Assembly: GCF_000010165.1 (NCBI RefSeq)
Contig: NC_012491.1
Coordinates: forward strand, 357,501-421,500
Source of the DNA: Brevibacillus brevis NBRC 100599
GTDB taxonomy: Bacteria > Bacillota > Bacilli > Brevibacillales > Brevibacillaceae
Length of the DNA: 64,000 bases
Direction of reading: 5' to 3'
Below the pieces are notes generated by a model. That model was not told the origin of the DNA and made no database searches. It saw only the letters and a list, made by a program, of their open reading frames with translations. Shown here one piece after another: positions 45,125 to 54,877 of this stretch. How positions within the stretch are numbered: position 1 is the first letter of the stretch; the number at the start of each line of letters is the position of its first letter. Made by a program: the position numbers and the translations under genes.

Positions 45125-46766
45125 TCAATTGAAGCTATACGTAAACGATGAGCTGGCCCCTGCCGAGAGCAAAGGATTGGAGCAACATGTGGAAAATTGC
45201 CCACAATGCCAGAAGTACCTGCAAGAGTGGGTAGAAGGCATGCAAGAAGTGGATTTTTCCGACATTCCAGATGCTCTTGTACCCGATACGTTTACAGATG
45301 AGGTCATGGATAAGCTGTCTGATGCAGTTCCTCCACGTTCTACGCGAAAGCACTCCTCCCGAACCAGAAGACAAAGGGGTTGGGATATTGTGAAGAAGAC
45401 AGGATTGGTAGTAGCAGGACTTACCGCGTTGGTGGTGACAGGAACGGTTGTATCACCTACGTTTGCGAATTATGTGAATAGCTTGTTCCAGATTGAAAAA
45501 AATGCGGATAGCGGTATGAAAAATGCTGTCAATAAAGGCCTTGTCCAAAAGCTGGAGCAAAAAGTAACCGATCAAGGAATTACGGTCGAGTTAAAAGAGC
45601 TGTTGGCTGACTCGATGAGGATCGCAGTCATCTATGATGTGTACGACGAGAGCGGTAAGAAGATTGAAGATCATAATTTGAATGCGAAGCTAATTGATCA
45701 GAACGGTAAGGATTGGTTTGAGGATGATGGAGGAGATAATTGGGGAAGTCATGGAGAGTTTTTCATCACAGAGCGATTTTTGAACGAAATCTTCGAATCA
45801 ACTGAGGCGACTCCTGACCAACTGACCTTGCATTTAGAACAGACAGAAATCGCAGATAAGACAGGAAAATGGTCATTGGAAGTTCCGATCGATATGAAGA
45901 AAGCCAAGGAAGCGACGAAAACGGTTGCCTTCAAGGATACTGTTTTTCAATCGCCGCAAGGGCTTGGGATTGAGCTGAAAAATATCGAATTTTCCCCGAG
46001 TGCGACACGGGTCATGCTGGATACCACTTTCCCAAAATCAGCTTATTTGGAGGTTGAACGAACGTCGATCCTGTACGATCGGAAAAATCCGCAAGGCGCC
46101 ATTGTCACAGAAAAAGAGCGTGATCCTGCTTTTTCGGGAGAGAATATGATGTACGAAATCACCAATGAAAAAGGGGATGTGGTAGCCGCTTGGGATATGA
46201 AATCATTAGATGATGAGCTTGATAACAAGGAGAATGTTCTTTTCACACCAAGAACAGAAGAAGAAGCGGAAGAAAGACCAGAAGGCGATGTCTTGAATTG
46301 GTGGCATACATTTGGCCCGATACAGGGAGAACAAAAATTAAAGCTTGAGCTAAAGAAAATTTATGAGAAAAAGCTGGCTTCGCCTACATTTGATCTGGTT
46401 CCAACAGAACTAGACAAGAAAGCTGCGACTTTCAAGGATGAGACAGGCAGTACCTTTACATTCTCTTCTTTTGCATGGGAGCCAGGTAACGGCGAAGATC
46501 TAGGTGAGGCCGTAATGACCATAGAGGGTACATTAGGAAAAGGCATAGTCGAGAACCGCGATTGGTCTGTAAAGGATGAAAATGGGAAGACTTACGCTGC
46601 GTCAGTGAGCACGGAAAGCACAAGAGACAAGGACGGACGGGTACAGATCAAAGGTGAGATCTCGATTCCGCGCTTGAAGCAACAACCGAAAAAGCTCACG
46701 GTATCCTACGCTACCTATATGATGGAACACGACGTGAAGTGGGAAGTACCGATTGAAATCAAATAG
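45105..46766 (+). CDS. Membrane anti-sigma factor with zinc finger and DUF4179-type ectodomain (copy 2)
   Basis: A 553-aa paralogue of the protein at 42710. The zinc pattern EQHVENCPQC (HxxxCxxC) and the membrane helix are nearly identical; the ectodomain differs mainly in its middle third (insertions such as NPQGAIVTEKERD and TEEEAEERPEGD). The conserved cytoplasmic part with a diverged ectodomain suggests that the two units sense different signals or ligands. Confidence 0.9.
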   Translation: MKCFMFNQLKLYVNDELAPAESKGLEQHVENCPQCQKYLQEWVEGMQEVDFSDIPDALVPDTFTDEVMDKLSDAVPPRSTRKHSSRTRRQRGWDIVKKTGLVVAGLTALVVTGTVVSPTFANYVNSLFQIEKNADSGMKNAVNKGLVQKLEQKVTDQGITVELKELLADSMRIAVIYDVYDESGKKIEDHNLNAKLIDQNGKDWFEDDGGDNWGSHGEFFITERFLNEIFESTEATPDQLTLHLEQTEIADKTGKWSLEVPIDMKKAKEATKTVAFKDTVFQSPQGLGIELKNIEFSPSATRVMLDTTFPKSAYLEVERTSILYDRKNPQGAIVTEKERDPAFSGENMMYEITNEKGDVVAAWDMKSLDDELDNKENVLFTPRTEEEAEERPEGDVLNWWHTFGPIQGEQKLKLELKKIYEKKLASPTFDLVPTELDKKAATFKDETGSTFTFSSFAWEPGNGEDLGEAVMTIEGTLGKGIVENRDWSVKDENGKTYAASVSTESTRDKDGRVQIKGEISIPRLKQQPKKLTVSYATYMMEHDVKWEVPIEIK

Positions 46767-46777
46767 TTCAAAGAAAA

Positions 46778-46807
46778 GGAAGAGGCCGACAGTGGCCTCT
46801 TCTTTTT
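46778..46807 (+). terminator. Intrinsic terminator
   Basis: GAAGAGGCC / GGCCTCTTC plus a run of T, closing sigma/anti-sigma unit 2. Confidence 0.88.
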
Positions 46808-46825
46808 CATCACAGGAGCTGGTTT

Positions 46826-47455
46826 TTATGATTTGTGTACGTAAGGCCCCAACTGTTGACGAGTAAAGGTATAACGGGAATTTTCGTCCTTTAGCCAAAT
46901 ATTCCCCTTCACAATGAGAATGTACACCGCAACGATGAAGTAGCCCGTCCCAATGAACCAGTCTGATGTGGTTACCATGCCAGTGGAAATAATGTGCCTG
47001 ATATACCATACCCCGATCGGGATGTGGAAGAAAATCACGGCGAACAAGCCCGGATTGTAGAGCGTTTTCGCTTTTAGATTCGCAAAAACTCCATGCCAGA
47101 TAAACTGAAAGAAGCCCATGAGAATCGGTGCCAAGCCGAGCCAGATGACCGTTGGGAACAAGAGGGGAACCAGATAAAAGACATAGGCAATAACGAGGTT
47201 GATGATCATCGCAGACTGTGGATTCAGCGGGTAACGCTCTGGATGGCTGCTTTTGAAAATCAAACCGTTAAACAGTCCGGCAAAATATCCGGGCCAACGA
47301 TACTCTTCATACTGATGAACAAGGATGGCGATGAAGCTTAGCCACAACAGCCGCTCGATAATAGGAATGGTACCCCATTGAATCATCAAATACAGACCAA
47401 CGCCAACTGCCACTAGCAGACCGAAATCAGACCAGTATTTTCGCAAAAAGCCCAT
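46826..47455 (-). CDS. HXXEE-domain membrane protein
   Basis: A 209-aa protein with about six predicted helices. The motif HQYEE (near residue 47) gives the PF13787 HXXEE family; a second conserved histidine occurs in FQFIWHGVFANLK. The function of the family is unknown. It is the second gene of a two-gene operon, 19 nt after a TetR regulator that presumably represses it. Confidence 0.82.
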   Translation of the reverse strand: MGFLRKYWSDFGLLVAVGVGLYLMIQWGTIPIIERLLWLSFIAILVHQYEEYRWPGYFAGLFNGLIFKSSHPERYPLNPQSAMIINLVIAYVFYLVPLLFPTVIWLGLAPILMGFFQFIWHGVFANLKAKTLYNPGLFAVIFFHIPIGVWYIRHIISTGMVTTSDWFIGTGYFIVAVYILIVKGNIWLKDENSRYTFTRQQLGPYVHKS

Positions 47456-47474
47456 CTGTCTCTCCCCCTATTTC

Positions 47475-48065
47475 TTATTTTTCATGAAAATAGCGTGCGA
47501 ATAACAAATCAATCTGTTGTTCTACGGAAGCTATCTCGATGCCAGCGCCTGTAGACAATATTGATTTGAGCAATGCTGGCAGAAAAATCGCTCCGAACAA
47601 CTGCATGATCATCATCATGAGAACCTCATGGTTTTCTTCGTGGGTAATTTCCTTCAAAACTCTCTCAATCTTCACAAATCCGATGCTTTTGAGGAATTGA
47701 CCGTACTCATATTGCGAAGTAAATACAGCGCCACCAAGTGAGAAGATTCGCGAAACCAGCTCGGGATATTGCTGGATGATCTGCACGTAGCTCATTAAAA
47801 ACTGCTTGAGTCGTTCTTGGGGAAGCAGAGATGTGTTATCCAAGATATCAAATGTAGCTGTAAAGCTGCCTAGAAAAGCGCTGAGGGCTTCATTGATGAG
47901 CCTATCCTTGGAACCGAAATAGTAGTTAACCAAAGCAACGTTGGTACCGGAATCCGCTGCGATTTTCCGCACGGTTACACTCTCGAAGCCCTCCATCTTG
48001 ATCAAATCCAGTGTCGATTGCAAAATTTTTGCTTTCGTTTCGGTGTTTTTGTCTGCCTGTGACAT
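47475..48065 (-). CDS. TetR/AcrR-family repressor
   Basis: A 196-aa regulator with an N-terminal helix-turn-helix (about 8-55; VTVRKIAADSGTNVALVNYYFGSKDRL) and an alpha-helical ligand domain. Start ATG 48065 follows AAAAGGAGG; nine upstream codons lie before that site. A 27-bp palindrome directly upstream is the likely autoregulatory operator. Confidence 0.92.
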   Translation of the reverse strand: MSQADKNTETKAKILQSTLDLIKMEGFESVTVRKIAADSGTNVALVNYYFGSKDRLINEALSAFLGSFTATFDILDNTSLLPQERLKQFLMSYVQIIQQYPELVSRIFSLGGAVFTSQYEYGQFLKSIGFVKIERVLKEITHEENHEVLMMMIMQLFGAIFLPALLKSILSTGAGIEIASVEQQIDLLFARYFHEK

Positions 48066-48101
48066 GACCAACCTCCTTTTGAATAGAAGCAAAATGCTTT
48101 G

Positions 48102-48128
48102 TTAAACGACGTTTTAAACGTTGTTTAA
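48102..48128. promoter_or_regulatory. TetR-type operator
   Basis: TTAAACGACGTTT and AAACGTTGTTTAA form a nearly perfect 27-bp palindrome 37 bp upstream of the tetR start. Confidence 0.8.
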
Positions 48129-48230
48129 TTTTATGGTATCAGCTTCCACCCAAGAAGGCAATGATTTATTGGCACATCAGCGGAGCTTTTCGCGTATACC
48201 TAATAGGCAATGGGAAAGAGGTGACCACAT

Positions 48231-48923
48231 ATGAGCGGATGGCTCGCACTCCTGCTCGTTTCCCTGGCCATCAGCATGGACAGTGTCAGTGTAGGATTGA
48301 CGTATGGTTTACGGAACATGAGAATGCCCTTTTTGTCGCTCGTTGTCGTTTCCGGTTGTTCGTTTGCTGTTGTCTATGGTGTCATGCTTGTAGGCTCATC
48401 CCTCACCGAATGGTTAACACCCGAGATTGGCCAGTATATTGGAGCTGCGGTCTTGATCCTCATGGGTTTGTTTACTCTGTGGCGGCTGATTGAGACAAGG
48501 TCAGGGACAGAGGTTCAGGAGTCTACTGCTGCGAGCAACAACGCCGTTGTAGCCGAAGAAAAACAGGAAGAGCAGGAACCCATCGTATTATTGTCGCAGT
48601 TCCGTATTTTTGGTGTGATGATCCAGATTTTAAAAGATCCGTCCAAAGCCGATACTGACCGTTCTGGGCATATTATGGGCTGGGAGGCCGTCATGTTGGG
48701 GCTTGCTCTGTCTTTGGATGCTTTCGGCGCAGGCATCAGCCTTACGTTTTTGGGATACTCGCCACTGCTTGTCGCACTCTGTATCGCAGTGATGAGTGCC
48801 TTGCTTCTTGTGGTAGGAATTGCTCTCGGCAGCCGTGCAGGAAAAGCCAGCTGGCTGACGCGGCTCACCTGGCTGCCGCCGATTTTGTTGATTTGCATTG
48901 GTGTAGCCAAAAGTTTGAAATAA
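48231..48923 (+). CDS. ytaF: Sporulation membrane protein YtaF-like (MntP-related)
   Basis: A 230-aa membrane protein with six helices in two similar halves: SLAISMDSVSVGLTYGL at the N-terminus and GLALSLDAFGAGISLTFLG in the second half. The D-containing repeat marks the YtaF/MntP (LysE-like) superfamily. Its middle loop (about 95-140) is hydrophilic. B. subtilis ytaF is sporulation-associated. Start ATG 48231; monocistronic. Confidence 0.87.
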   Translation: MSGWLALLLVSLAISMDSVSVGLTYGLRNMRMPFLSLVVVSGCSFAVVYGVMLVGSSLTEWLTPEIGQYIGAAVLILMGLFTLWRLIETRSGTEVQESTAASNNAVVAEEKQEEQEPIVLLSQFRIFGVMIQILKDPSKADTDRSGHIMGWEAVMLGLALSLDAFGAGISLTFLGYSPLLVALCIAVMSALLLVVGIALGSRAGKASWLTRLTWLPPILLICIGVAKSLK

Positions 48924-48940
48924 CCGACAAACTAACACGG

Positions 48941-48975
48941 ACCCGTCCAGATAAATGGACGGGTTGTTTTATTTT
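48941..48975 (+). terminator. Intrinsic terminator
   Basis: ACCCGTCCA / TGGACGGGT with a T-rich tail. Confidence 0.9.
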
Positions 48976-49030
48976 CTAGCTCGTCTGCATACACATGAAA
49001 ATGAGTGAGATGTGGATGGAGGAGATGTAG

Positions 49031-51835
49031 GTGGATACACAGCCAATTCGAAAATGGTACACGCTGGCGGCGGCCGACGTGACCGAAGCCCTTCATAGTG
49101 ATGCTGCGCAAGGGTTGACTCAGCAGGAGGCGGAGCGGCGACTGGCTAAACAAGGTGCCAACCAGTTGGCTGAACAAAAGCGAAAGCCTCTCTACTCGGT
49201 CTTTGTTGATCAGTTCAAGGATTTTATGGTACTCATCCTGTTTATCGCAACATTGATCTCGTACTTCCTCGGAGAGTACTTGGATGCGATTGCGATTATT
49301 GCGATCATCCTCATTAACGGCATCCTCGGCTTTATTCAGGAGGCCAAGGCTGAGCGATCCTTGCAAGCGCTAAAGGAGCTGGCATCCCCGATGGCGCGTG
49401 TCATCCGAGGTGGGAACATTTCTATGATACCGGCTTCGCGGCTGGTACCTGGTGACCTGGTGCAATTGGAGGCTGGGGATCGTGTTCCCGCAGATTTGCG
49501 TTTGCTTTTGGCCAATCGGCTAGAGGTAGAGGAGTCTGCATTGACAGGAGAGTCTGTTCCCGTCGGAAAAAACGTGAAAAGACTGGAGACAGCCCAGGCC
49601 TCCACTGTACCGCTTGGCGACCAAAAAAATCTCGCTTTCATGGGCACGATGGTGACCGGAGGAACAGGGAGCGGTATCGTCGTAGCGACAGGGATGAGCA
49701 CAGAAATTGGGAAAATCGCGCACTTGATGAATACAGCGGAAGAAGCAGAAACGCCTTTGCAGCTGCGCTTGGAGCAAATGGGCAAAATTCTCGTGGTCGT
49801 CGCACTGCTGTTGACGATTGTGGTCATTGCTGCTGGTGTCTGGCATGGTCATGAGCTGTTTACGATGTTCCTGGCCGGGGTGAGTCTCGCAGTTGCGGCG
49901 ATTCCCGAAGGCTTGCCAGCGATTGTGACTGTCGCGCTAGCGCTTGGCGTCCAGCGGATGATCCGCCGCAATGCGATCGTACGCAAGCTGCCATCAGTCG
50001 AGACGTTGGGCTGCGCCTCTGTTATTTGCTCCGACAAAACAGGGACCCTGACTCAAAATAAAATGACAGTTACCGAAGTGTGGCACAGCGATTCCACGTA
50101 TGAGGTGAGCGGTAGCGGCTACGCACCAGAGGGAGCCTTTCACTACCTGGGGAAAATGGTATCTCCCGCCCGTGACGGGGCTCTCACGCAAATGATCCGA
50201 ATCGCAGACCGATGCAACAATGCCCGTTTGACATGCGAGGAGCAAAGCACGCGCAATCTGCTTGGGATGGGCAAGGCATCACGCTTTTGGCAAGTCATAG
50301 GCGACCCGACTGAAGGTGCTCTCAAGGTGCTTGCCGCGAAGGCATTGGGCGGCAATACAGAGCGTACCACCCCAAAGAATCAGGGACAGCGTGTGGAGGA
50401 GCTCCCCTTTGATTCTGACCGCAAAATGATGTCCGTCGTCGAAAAGGGGATGGACGGTGTGTATTCCCTGCTGACCAAAGGCGCGGCGGAGGCATTGCTG
50501 GCGAGATCGACACATATTTTGTGGAAGGGTGAGCTCATTCCACTCTCCGCAACGCTTCGTCACCAGGTACTGGAGCAAACGGAACACATGGCGGGCAAAG
50601 CGTTGCGCGTACTAGGCTTCGCCTATAAGACACTGCAAGGCTATCGCCCGGGACAGCCGATTGGCTCTCTGGAAAACAATCTTGTCTTTGTCGGATTGGC
50701 CGGGATGATCGATCCACCGCGTGAAGAGGTACGTCCAGCGATCGATCTTTGCCATCAAGCTGGGATCAAGACAGTCATGATTACAGGCGACCACAAGGTG
50801 ACAGCAGAAGCAATCGCCCGTCAGATTGGTTTGATGCGTGGCTACGGAGAAGTATTGGAGGGGCGGGAGCTGGATGGCATGTCAGATGAGCAACTCGCAG
50901 AGTATGCGGAGCGAGTGACTGTCTATGCCCGTGTGTCTCCTGAGCACAAGCTTCGGATTGTCCGTGCCCTGCAAAGTCAAGGACATGTTGTCGCCATGAC
51001 CGGGGACGGTGTCAATGATGCTCCTGCGATCAAGACCTCAGACATTGGGATCGCGATGGGGATTACCGGTACGGATGTGACGAAGGAAGCGGCCGATCTC
51101 GTGCTGCGCGATGATAACTTCGCCACGATTGTTGCCGCCGTCGAGGAAGGGCGTAACATCTATGACAACATTCGAAAATTCATCCGTTATTTGCTGGCGT
51201 CCAACGTAGGCGAGATTCTCGTCATGTTTTTTGCAATGCTCCTTGGGCTTCCTTTGCCTTTGGTGCCGATCCAGATCTTGTGGGTCAATCTCGTGACAGA
51301 TGGTTTACCGGCCATGGCGTTGGGCATCGATCAGGCGGAAAAAGATACGATGTATCAGAAGCCGCGCAACAAGGCAGAGAACATATTCAGCCGAGGCTTG
51401 GGCTGGAAAATTATTAGCCGTGGCTTTCTCATCGGGGCCATGACGCTGCTCGCGTTCTGGCTGACTCTCAAAGAGAATCCGAATGACTTGGTGCATGCCC
51501 AAACGGTCGCTTTCGTCACGTTGGTGATGGCGCAGCTGATTCACGTTTTCGATTGCCGGAGTCAATACAGTGTTTTTCACCGCAATGTATTTGAAAACAA
51601 ATACCTCGTTTGGGCCGTACTTTCGTCGATCGTGCTCGTGATCGGTGTCGTATACATGGAGGCACTCCAGCCGATCTTCAAAACGACGGATCTGAATCTG
51701 CGCGATTGGGCATTAATTTTGGTCACGGCGGGAGTTCCTACGTTTGTCGCGGGAATCGGTGGGGTGCTTACCGGCAGCAGACAGCGCACAAGCAAAGAAA
51801 AAAAACCAGCTATGCGTACGGTTCGTCCTGACTAA
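49031..51835 (+). CDS. Calcium-transporting P-type ATPase (YloB-like)
   Basis: A 934-aa P2A-type (SERCA-like) pump. Motifs are LTGESVPV in the actuator domain, [18 protein letters not shown] in helix M4, the phosphorylation site D335 in CSDKTGTLT, and [12 protein letters not shown]. The C-terminal six helices are complete. B. subtilis YloB is a Ca2+ ATPase associated with sporulation. GTG 49031 is the start, after GGAGGAG with 6-nt spacing. The yunB-like gene follows 30 nt later. Confidence 0.93.
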   Translation: MDTQPIRKWYTLAAADVTEALHSDAAQGLTQQEAERRLAKQGANQLAEQKRKPLYSVFVDQFKDFMVLILFIATLISYFLGEYLDAIAIIAIILINGILGFIQEAKAERSLQALKELASPMARVIRGGNISMIPASRLVPGDLVQLEAGDRVPADLRLLLANRLEVEESALTGESVPVGKNVKRLETAQASTVPLGDQKNLAFMGTMVTGGTGSGIVVATGMSTEIGKIAHLMNTAEEAETPLQLRLEQMGKILVVVALLLTIVVIAAGVWHGHELFTMFLAGVSLAVAAIPEGLPAIVTVALALGVQRMIRRNAIVRKLPSVETLGCASVICSDKTGTLTQNKMTVTEVWHSDSTYEVSGSGYAPEGAFHYLGKMVSPARDGALTQMIRIADRCNNARLTCEEQSTRNLLGMGKASRFWQVIGDPTEGALKVLAAKALGGNTERTTPKNQGQRVEELPFDSDRKMMSVVEKGMDGVYSLLTKGAAEALLARSTHILWKGELIPLSATLRHQVLEQTEHMAGKALRVLGFAYKTLQGYRPGQPIGSLENNLVFVGLAGMIDPPREEVRPAIDLCHQAGIKTVMITGDHKVTAEAIARQIGLMRGYGEVLEGRELDGMSDEQLAEYAERVTVYARVSPEHKLRIVRALQSQGHVVAMTGDGVNDAPAIKTSDIGIAMGITGTDVTKEAADLVLRDDNFATIVAAVEEGRNIYDNIRKFIRYLLASNVGEILVMFFAMLLGLPLPLVPIQILWVNLVTDGLPAMALGIDQAEKDTMYQKPRNKAENIFSRGLGWKIISRGFLIGAMTLLAFWLTLKENPNDLVHAQTVAFVTLVMAQLIHVFDCRSQYSVFHRNVFENKYLVWAVLSSIVLVIGVVYMEALQPIFKTTDLNLRDWALILVTAGVPTFVAGIGGVLTGSRQRTSKEKKPAMRTVRPD

Positions 51836-51865
51836 CCGAGCCGCCAAAGGGGAGAGGGGGCCATC

Positions 51866-52582
51866 GTGCGTGTGAGAAGGGGAGGATGGAAAAGACGCAG
51901 AAGGAGAATTTTTGCTGGGATCCTGCTAATCATTGTGGTATTGATTGTTTTGTTTATCGTTGTGGAACGCAGGGTGGAGCCGACGTTGATGCTGATTGCC
52001 CAGGCCAAGGCAGAGCAGGTCGCCAAGCTCGCGATTACCGATGCAGTCACCAAACGCATGACCCAGCAGGGTGTCGACGTCAACGAAGTTGTCATCATGG
52101 AGAAGGACGAGAGTGGTAGCATCAAAGCGGTGAATTTTAATTTCAAAGAGTATTCCCGGATTGTGGGGGAAACGACAGCCCGTATTCAAAATCGCTTGAA
52201 GGAATTCGAGCAGGAGCACGTCCAGACAACCATACCACTAGGCTTGGCTACCAAAAACGTCTTTCTGGAGCACATTGGGCCTGATATTCCGGTGTCGTTC
52301 GTTCCGATTGGTGCGGTCAAAACCAAGCTAGAAACGAAGCTGAAGCAAGCGGGAATCAATATGGTGCTGGTGACGGTCTACATTTATGTGGAAGTCGATC
52401 TGCGGGTCATTATTCCTTTTGCAACCAAACAGCAAACAGTCACCACGGAAATCCCAGTCTCCGAAGCCCTGATCGTCGGCAAGGTACCGACTTATTTGTA
52501 CGACAATCCATCCGGGAAGCCCGATGTACCGATGCCGCGAACGGACCAAGTCCCAAGCAACCCGATCCCAAGCCAGCCGTGA
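51866..52582 (+). CDS. yunB: Sporulation protein YunB-like
   Basis: A 238-aa membrane-anchored protein. A basic stretch (RRGGWKRRRRR) precedes one N-terminal helix (about 16-32). The rest is extracytoplasmic with the YunB pattern: VNFNFKEYSRIVGETTARIQ, PLGLATKNVFLEHIGPDIPV, and a VEVDLRVIIPFATKQQTV segment. GTG 51866 follows GGGAGAGGGGG. In B. subtilis YunB is sigma-E controlled and needed for proper sporulation. The C-terminal 20 residues are Pro-rich. Confidence 0.88.
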   Translation: MRVRRGGWKRRRRRIFAGILLIIVVLIVLFIVVERRVEPTLMLIAQAKAEQVAKLAITDAVTKRMTQQGVDVNEVVIMEKDESGSIKAVNFNFKEYSRIVGETTARIQNRLKEFEQEHVQTTIPLGLATKNVFLEHIGPDIPVSFVPIGAVKTKLETKLKQAGINMVLVTVYIYVEVDLRVIIPFATKQQTVTTEIPVSEALIVGKVPTYLYDNPSGKPDVPMPRTDQVPSNPIPSQP

Positions 52583-52708
52583 TGTTTTTCGCTTATACAT
52601 GAAGGATTTACACATCTATGAAAATTTTGTTGAAACGTTTCTGAAAGGGTGCCGTCCAATGAATAGAGACACACAAAAACAAACAAGCACATTGGAGGCA
52701 TAAACAAT

Positions 52709-53683
52709 ATGAAAACAATCCGTACAGGTATGATGACAATCGCGGCACTGGCCGCTTTGGGAACTAGCGTGGTATCTGCAACCTCCGAACCAGTAAAAGA
52801 ACTTTCTGTTAACATAAACGGTCAAGCAATCGCACAAGATGCGATCTTCGATAAAGGTCAACAAACCGTACTGGTTCCACTTCGTCCTGTTGCTGAAGCT
52901 CTTGGTTTCAAAGTAAGCTGGAACGACAAGGAAAAAGCAGCAGAAGTGCAAAGAGGCGCGATCACCAGCTACGCAAAAGAAGGAGAGGATCGCTATCCTT
53001 TCGCAAAAATGTACAAAACGCTGGGAGCAGAGCCTCGCGTACTGAATGGCAGCACCTATGTGCCAGTTAAATTCGTAGACGAAATCCTGCAAGCAGACGT
53101 GAATGTAACCGATGATACAGTGACTGTAGTGGAGGACGAAATCGCTCCTATGCGCACAGGTACCATTACGAACATCAACAAATCCGATAAAGGCTACTCG
53201 GTTACACTGAACATCTATGAGTCTGGCATCATCCTGCACCTGACAGCAGACACCAAAATTACGGATGAAGCTGGTAAAGTACTGAAGCCAGAAGACTTGA
53301 AGCTGGGTATGGCCGTAGATGCTACGACCGAAAAATTCATGGCGATGAGCCTGCCGCCACAAACAAGTGCGCTCAGCATTACGGTAAAAGGCGGCTTGGA
53401 GACTCAGGACATCCTGGGAACAGCGGGAAAAGTAGCGAGCATCTCTGCTGACAAAGATGGCAACTACAAAATGCTCGTAGAGGGTCGCGGTATTACCGGA
53501 ACCTCCCAAGAAAAAATCAACCTGAACATTACCGAAAAAACGGTGATCATCAATGCGCGAGACAACAAGGTACTCTCGCCAGCTGAACTGAAAGAGGATA
53601 TGCAAGTAGTTGCCTTCTACGGCCCAATGATGACGAAGAGCCTGCCGCCTATCGGCACTGCTGAAAAAATCGTAGTAGAGTAA
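52709..53683 (+). CDS. Secreted protein with copper-amine-oxidase N-domain
   Basis: A 324-aa exported protein. Signal peptide 1-24 (MMTIAALAALGTSVVSA). Residues 30-145 form the stalk domain called copper amine oxidase N (QTVLVPLRPVAEALGFKVSW and NGSTYVPVKFVDEIL), common on the surface of Paenibacillaceae. The remainder is a beta-rich domain of unknown type, repeating a K-x-T-I-pattern (TGTITNINKSDKGY, LGTAGKVASISADKDGNY). Start ATG 52709 follows TTGGAGG. No catalytic oxidase domain is present. Confidence 0.87.
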   Translation: MKTIRTGMMTIAALAALGTSVVSATSEPVKELSVNINGQAIAQDAIFDKGQQTVLVPLRPVAEALGFKVSWNDKEKAAEVQRGAITSYAKEGEDRYPFAKMYKTLGAEPRVLNGSTYVPVKFVDEILQADVNVTDDTVTVVEDEIAPMRTGTITNINKSDKGYSVTLNIYESGIILHLTADTKITDEAGKVLKPEDLKLGMAVDATTEKFMAMSLPPQTSALSITVKGGLETQDILGTAGKVASISADKDGNYKMLVEGRGITGTSQEKINLNITEKTVIINARDNKVLSPAELKEDMQVVAFYGPMMTKSLPPIGTAEKIVVE

Positions 53684-53690
53684 GAGGAAG

Positions 53691-53718
53691 TACGGGATGG
53701 CATTTGCTGTCCCGTTTT
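53691..53718 (+). terminator. Intrinsic terminator
   Basis: ACGGGA..GC / GC..TCCCGT hairpin followed by TTTTC. Confidence 0.8.
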
Positions 53719-53725
53719 CTTATGT

Positions 53726-53741
53726 TCAGGGAATTCCCTGA
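53726..53741. promoter_or_regulatory. NreC-type box upstream of the nreB-like gene
   Basis: TCAGGGAATTCCCTGA is a perfect 16-bp palindrome with a GGG-N4-CCC core, the same core as the staphylococcal NreC consensus I recall. Autoregulation is inferred. Confidence 0.6.
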
Positions 53742-53803
53742 TACACTTTCTTTTATGGAAACTTTACAATAACGTTAGGATGATTGTCTCAAAAGGAGGA
53801 GCC

Positions 53804-54877
53804 ATGGGTACGTCGAGTGAAGTGCTTTCCCTGATGCAGTCCATCTTTGCCAACGTCAGCGATGCGATCCTGGTGATTGATCAGGAGGGACGAATCGTAA
53901 AAGCCAATGCTGCGTTGGAGCAGATGACGGGCTGGACAGAAGAAGAGCTGATTCGAGATAAACATATTTGCGAGCTGTGTCTCGGAATGGCAACGTGTAT
54001 GGAAGAAACGAGCTGCGCGGATTGCTTTTTTAAGCGCGTGCAAATGCCTTCATTCGAAATGAGGCTCCGAACGAAATCGGGTGTGGATTACCCTGTCGCT
54101 GCCAGCTCAGCGAGGCTAGAGGATGAATCGCAGGGGAAGCTGGTCATGATTTTGCGTGATATGTCTGCGCAACAGCGAGTGGAAAAAGAGCGCTACCAGT
54201 ACAAGCTGACGAATTTTGCGATCCAAGCACAAGAAGAAGAGCGAAAGCGCATCGCCCGGGAGCTGCATGATGGCGTAGGGCAGGCGCTTTATAGTATTTT
54301 AGTGGGACTAAACGTAGTCAGACAACGAGAATTGAGCGAGCCGGTTATGCAGCATGTCGCGGAATTAGTGAATATGACTTCCAAGGCGATGGAGGAAGTG
54401 AAGCGTATGGCACTGGAGCTGCGTCCATCTGCACTGGATGATCTCGGTTTACTGCCTGCCTTACGTTCGTTGATGAAACGGGTGGAAAAGACGTTTCACA
54501 TCCAGGTGGAGCTGCATGTTCAGGGGGAAAAACGCAGATACTCCGCTGCGATGGAAACAGCACTGTACCGGATTGTACAGGAAGCCATGACTAATACGGC
54601 AAAATACGCAAAGGCGAGCCATCTAGGAATCATGTTCGAGAATAGGGAGAAGGAAATTGTCGTCACGATTGTGGATGACGGTGTAGGATTTGAAGTAGAG
54701 AAAACATTGAAAATCGGCAAAGGTCTCGGAGTGTTTGGCATGAAGGAGCGTGCCCAGCTGCTTGGTGGTACCGTTGATATTCGCTCCGCACCCGAGGAAG
54801 GAACGACGGTGATCGTCCGAATTCCGGTGCCGAAGGAGGGGGTAGAGGATGAGCATTCGTGTCTTGATCGCCGATGA
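53804..54877 (+). CDS. NreB-like oxygen-sensing histidine kinase (PAS with Cys cluster)
   Basis: A 357-aa cytoplasmic kinase. The N-terminal PAS domain (about 10-125) contains C56-x2-C59-x11-C71-x2-C74 (plus C65), the spacing I recall for the [4Fe-4S]-binding cysteines of Staphylococcus NreB. HisKA_3 has H155 in RELHDGVGQ, and HATPase motifs are NTAKYA, DDGVGF and GLGVFGMKERA. ATG 53804 follows AAAAGGAGGAG. It overlaps the regulator gene by 29 nt. Predicted to phosphorylate its partner when oxygen is low. Confidence 0.88.
   Translation: MGTSSEVLSLMQSIFANVSDAILVIDQEGRIVKANAALEQMTGWTEEELIRDKHICELCLGMATCMEETSCADCFFKRVQMPSFEMRLRTKSGVDYPVAASSARLEDESQGKLVMILRDMSAQQRVEKERYQYKLTNFAIQAQEEERKRIARELHDGVGQALYSILVGLNVVRQRELSEPVMQHVAELVNMTSKAMEEVKRMALELRPSALDDLGLLPALRSLMKRVEKTFHIQVELHVQGEKRRYSAAMETALYRIVQEAMTNTAKYAKASHLGIMFENREKEIVVTIVDDGVGFEVEKTLKIGKGLGVFGMKERAQLLGGTVDIRSAPEEGTTVIVRIPVPKEGVEDEHSCLDRR

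Noticed and set aside
52616..53605. A 329-codon open frame on the minus strand
   Set aside because: It is antisense to the well-supported copper-amine-oxidase-N protein; Cys/His/Phe-rich shadow composition.
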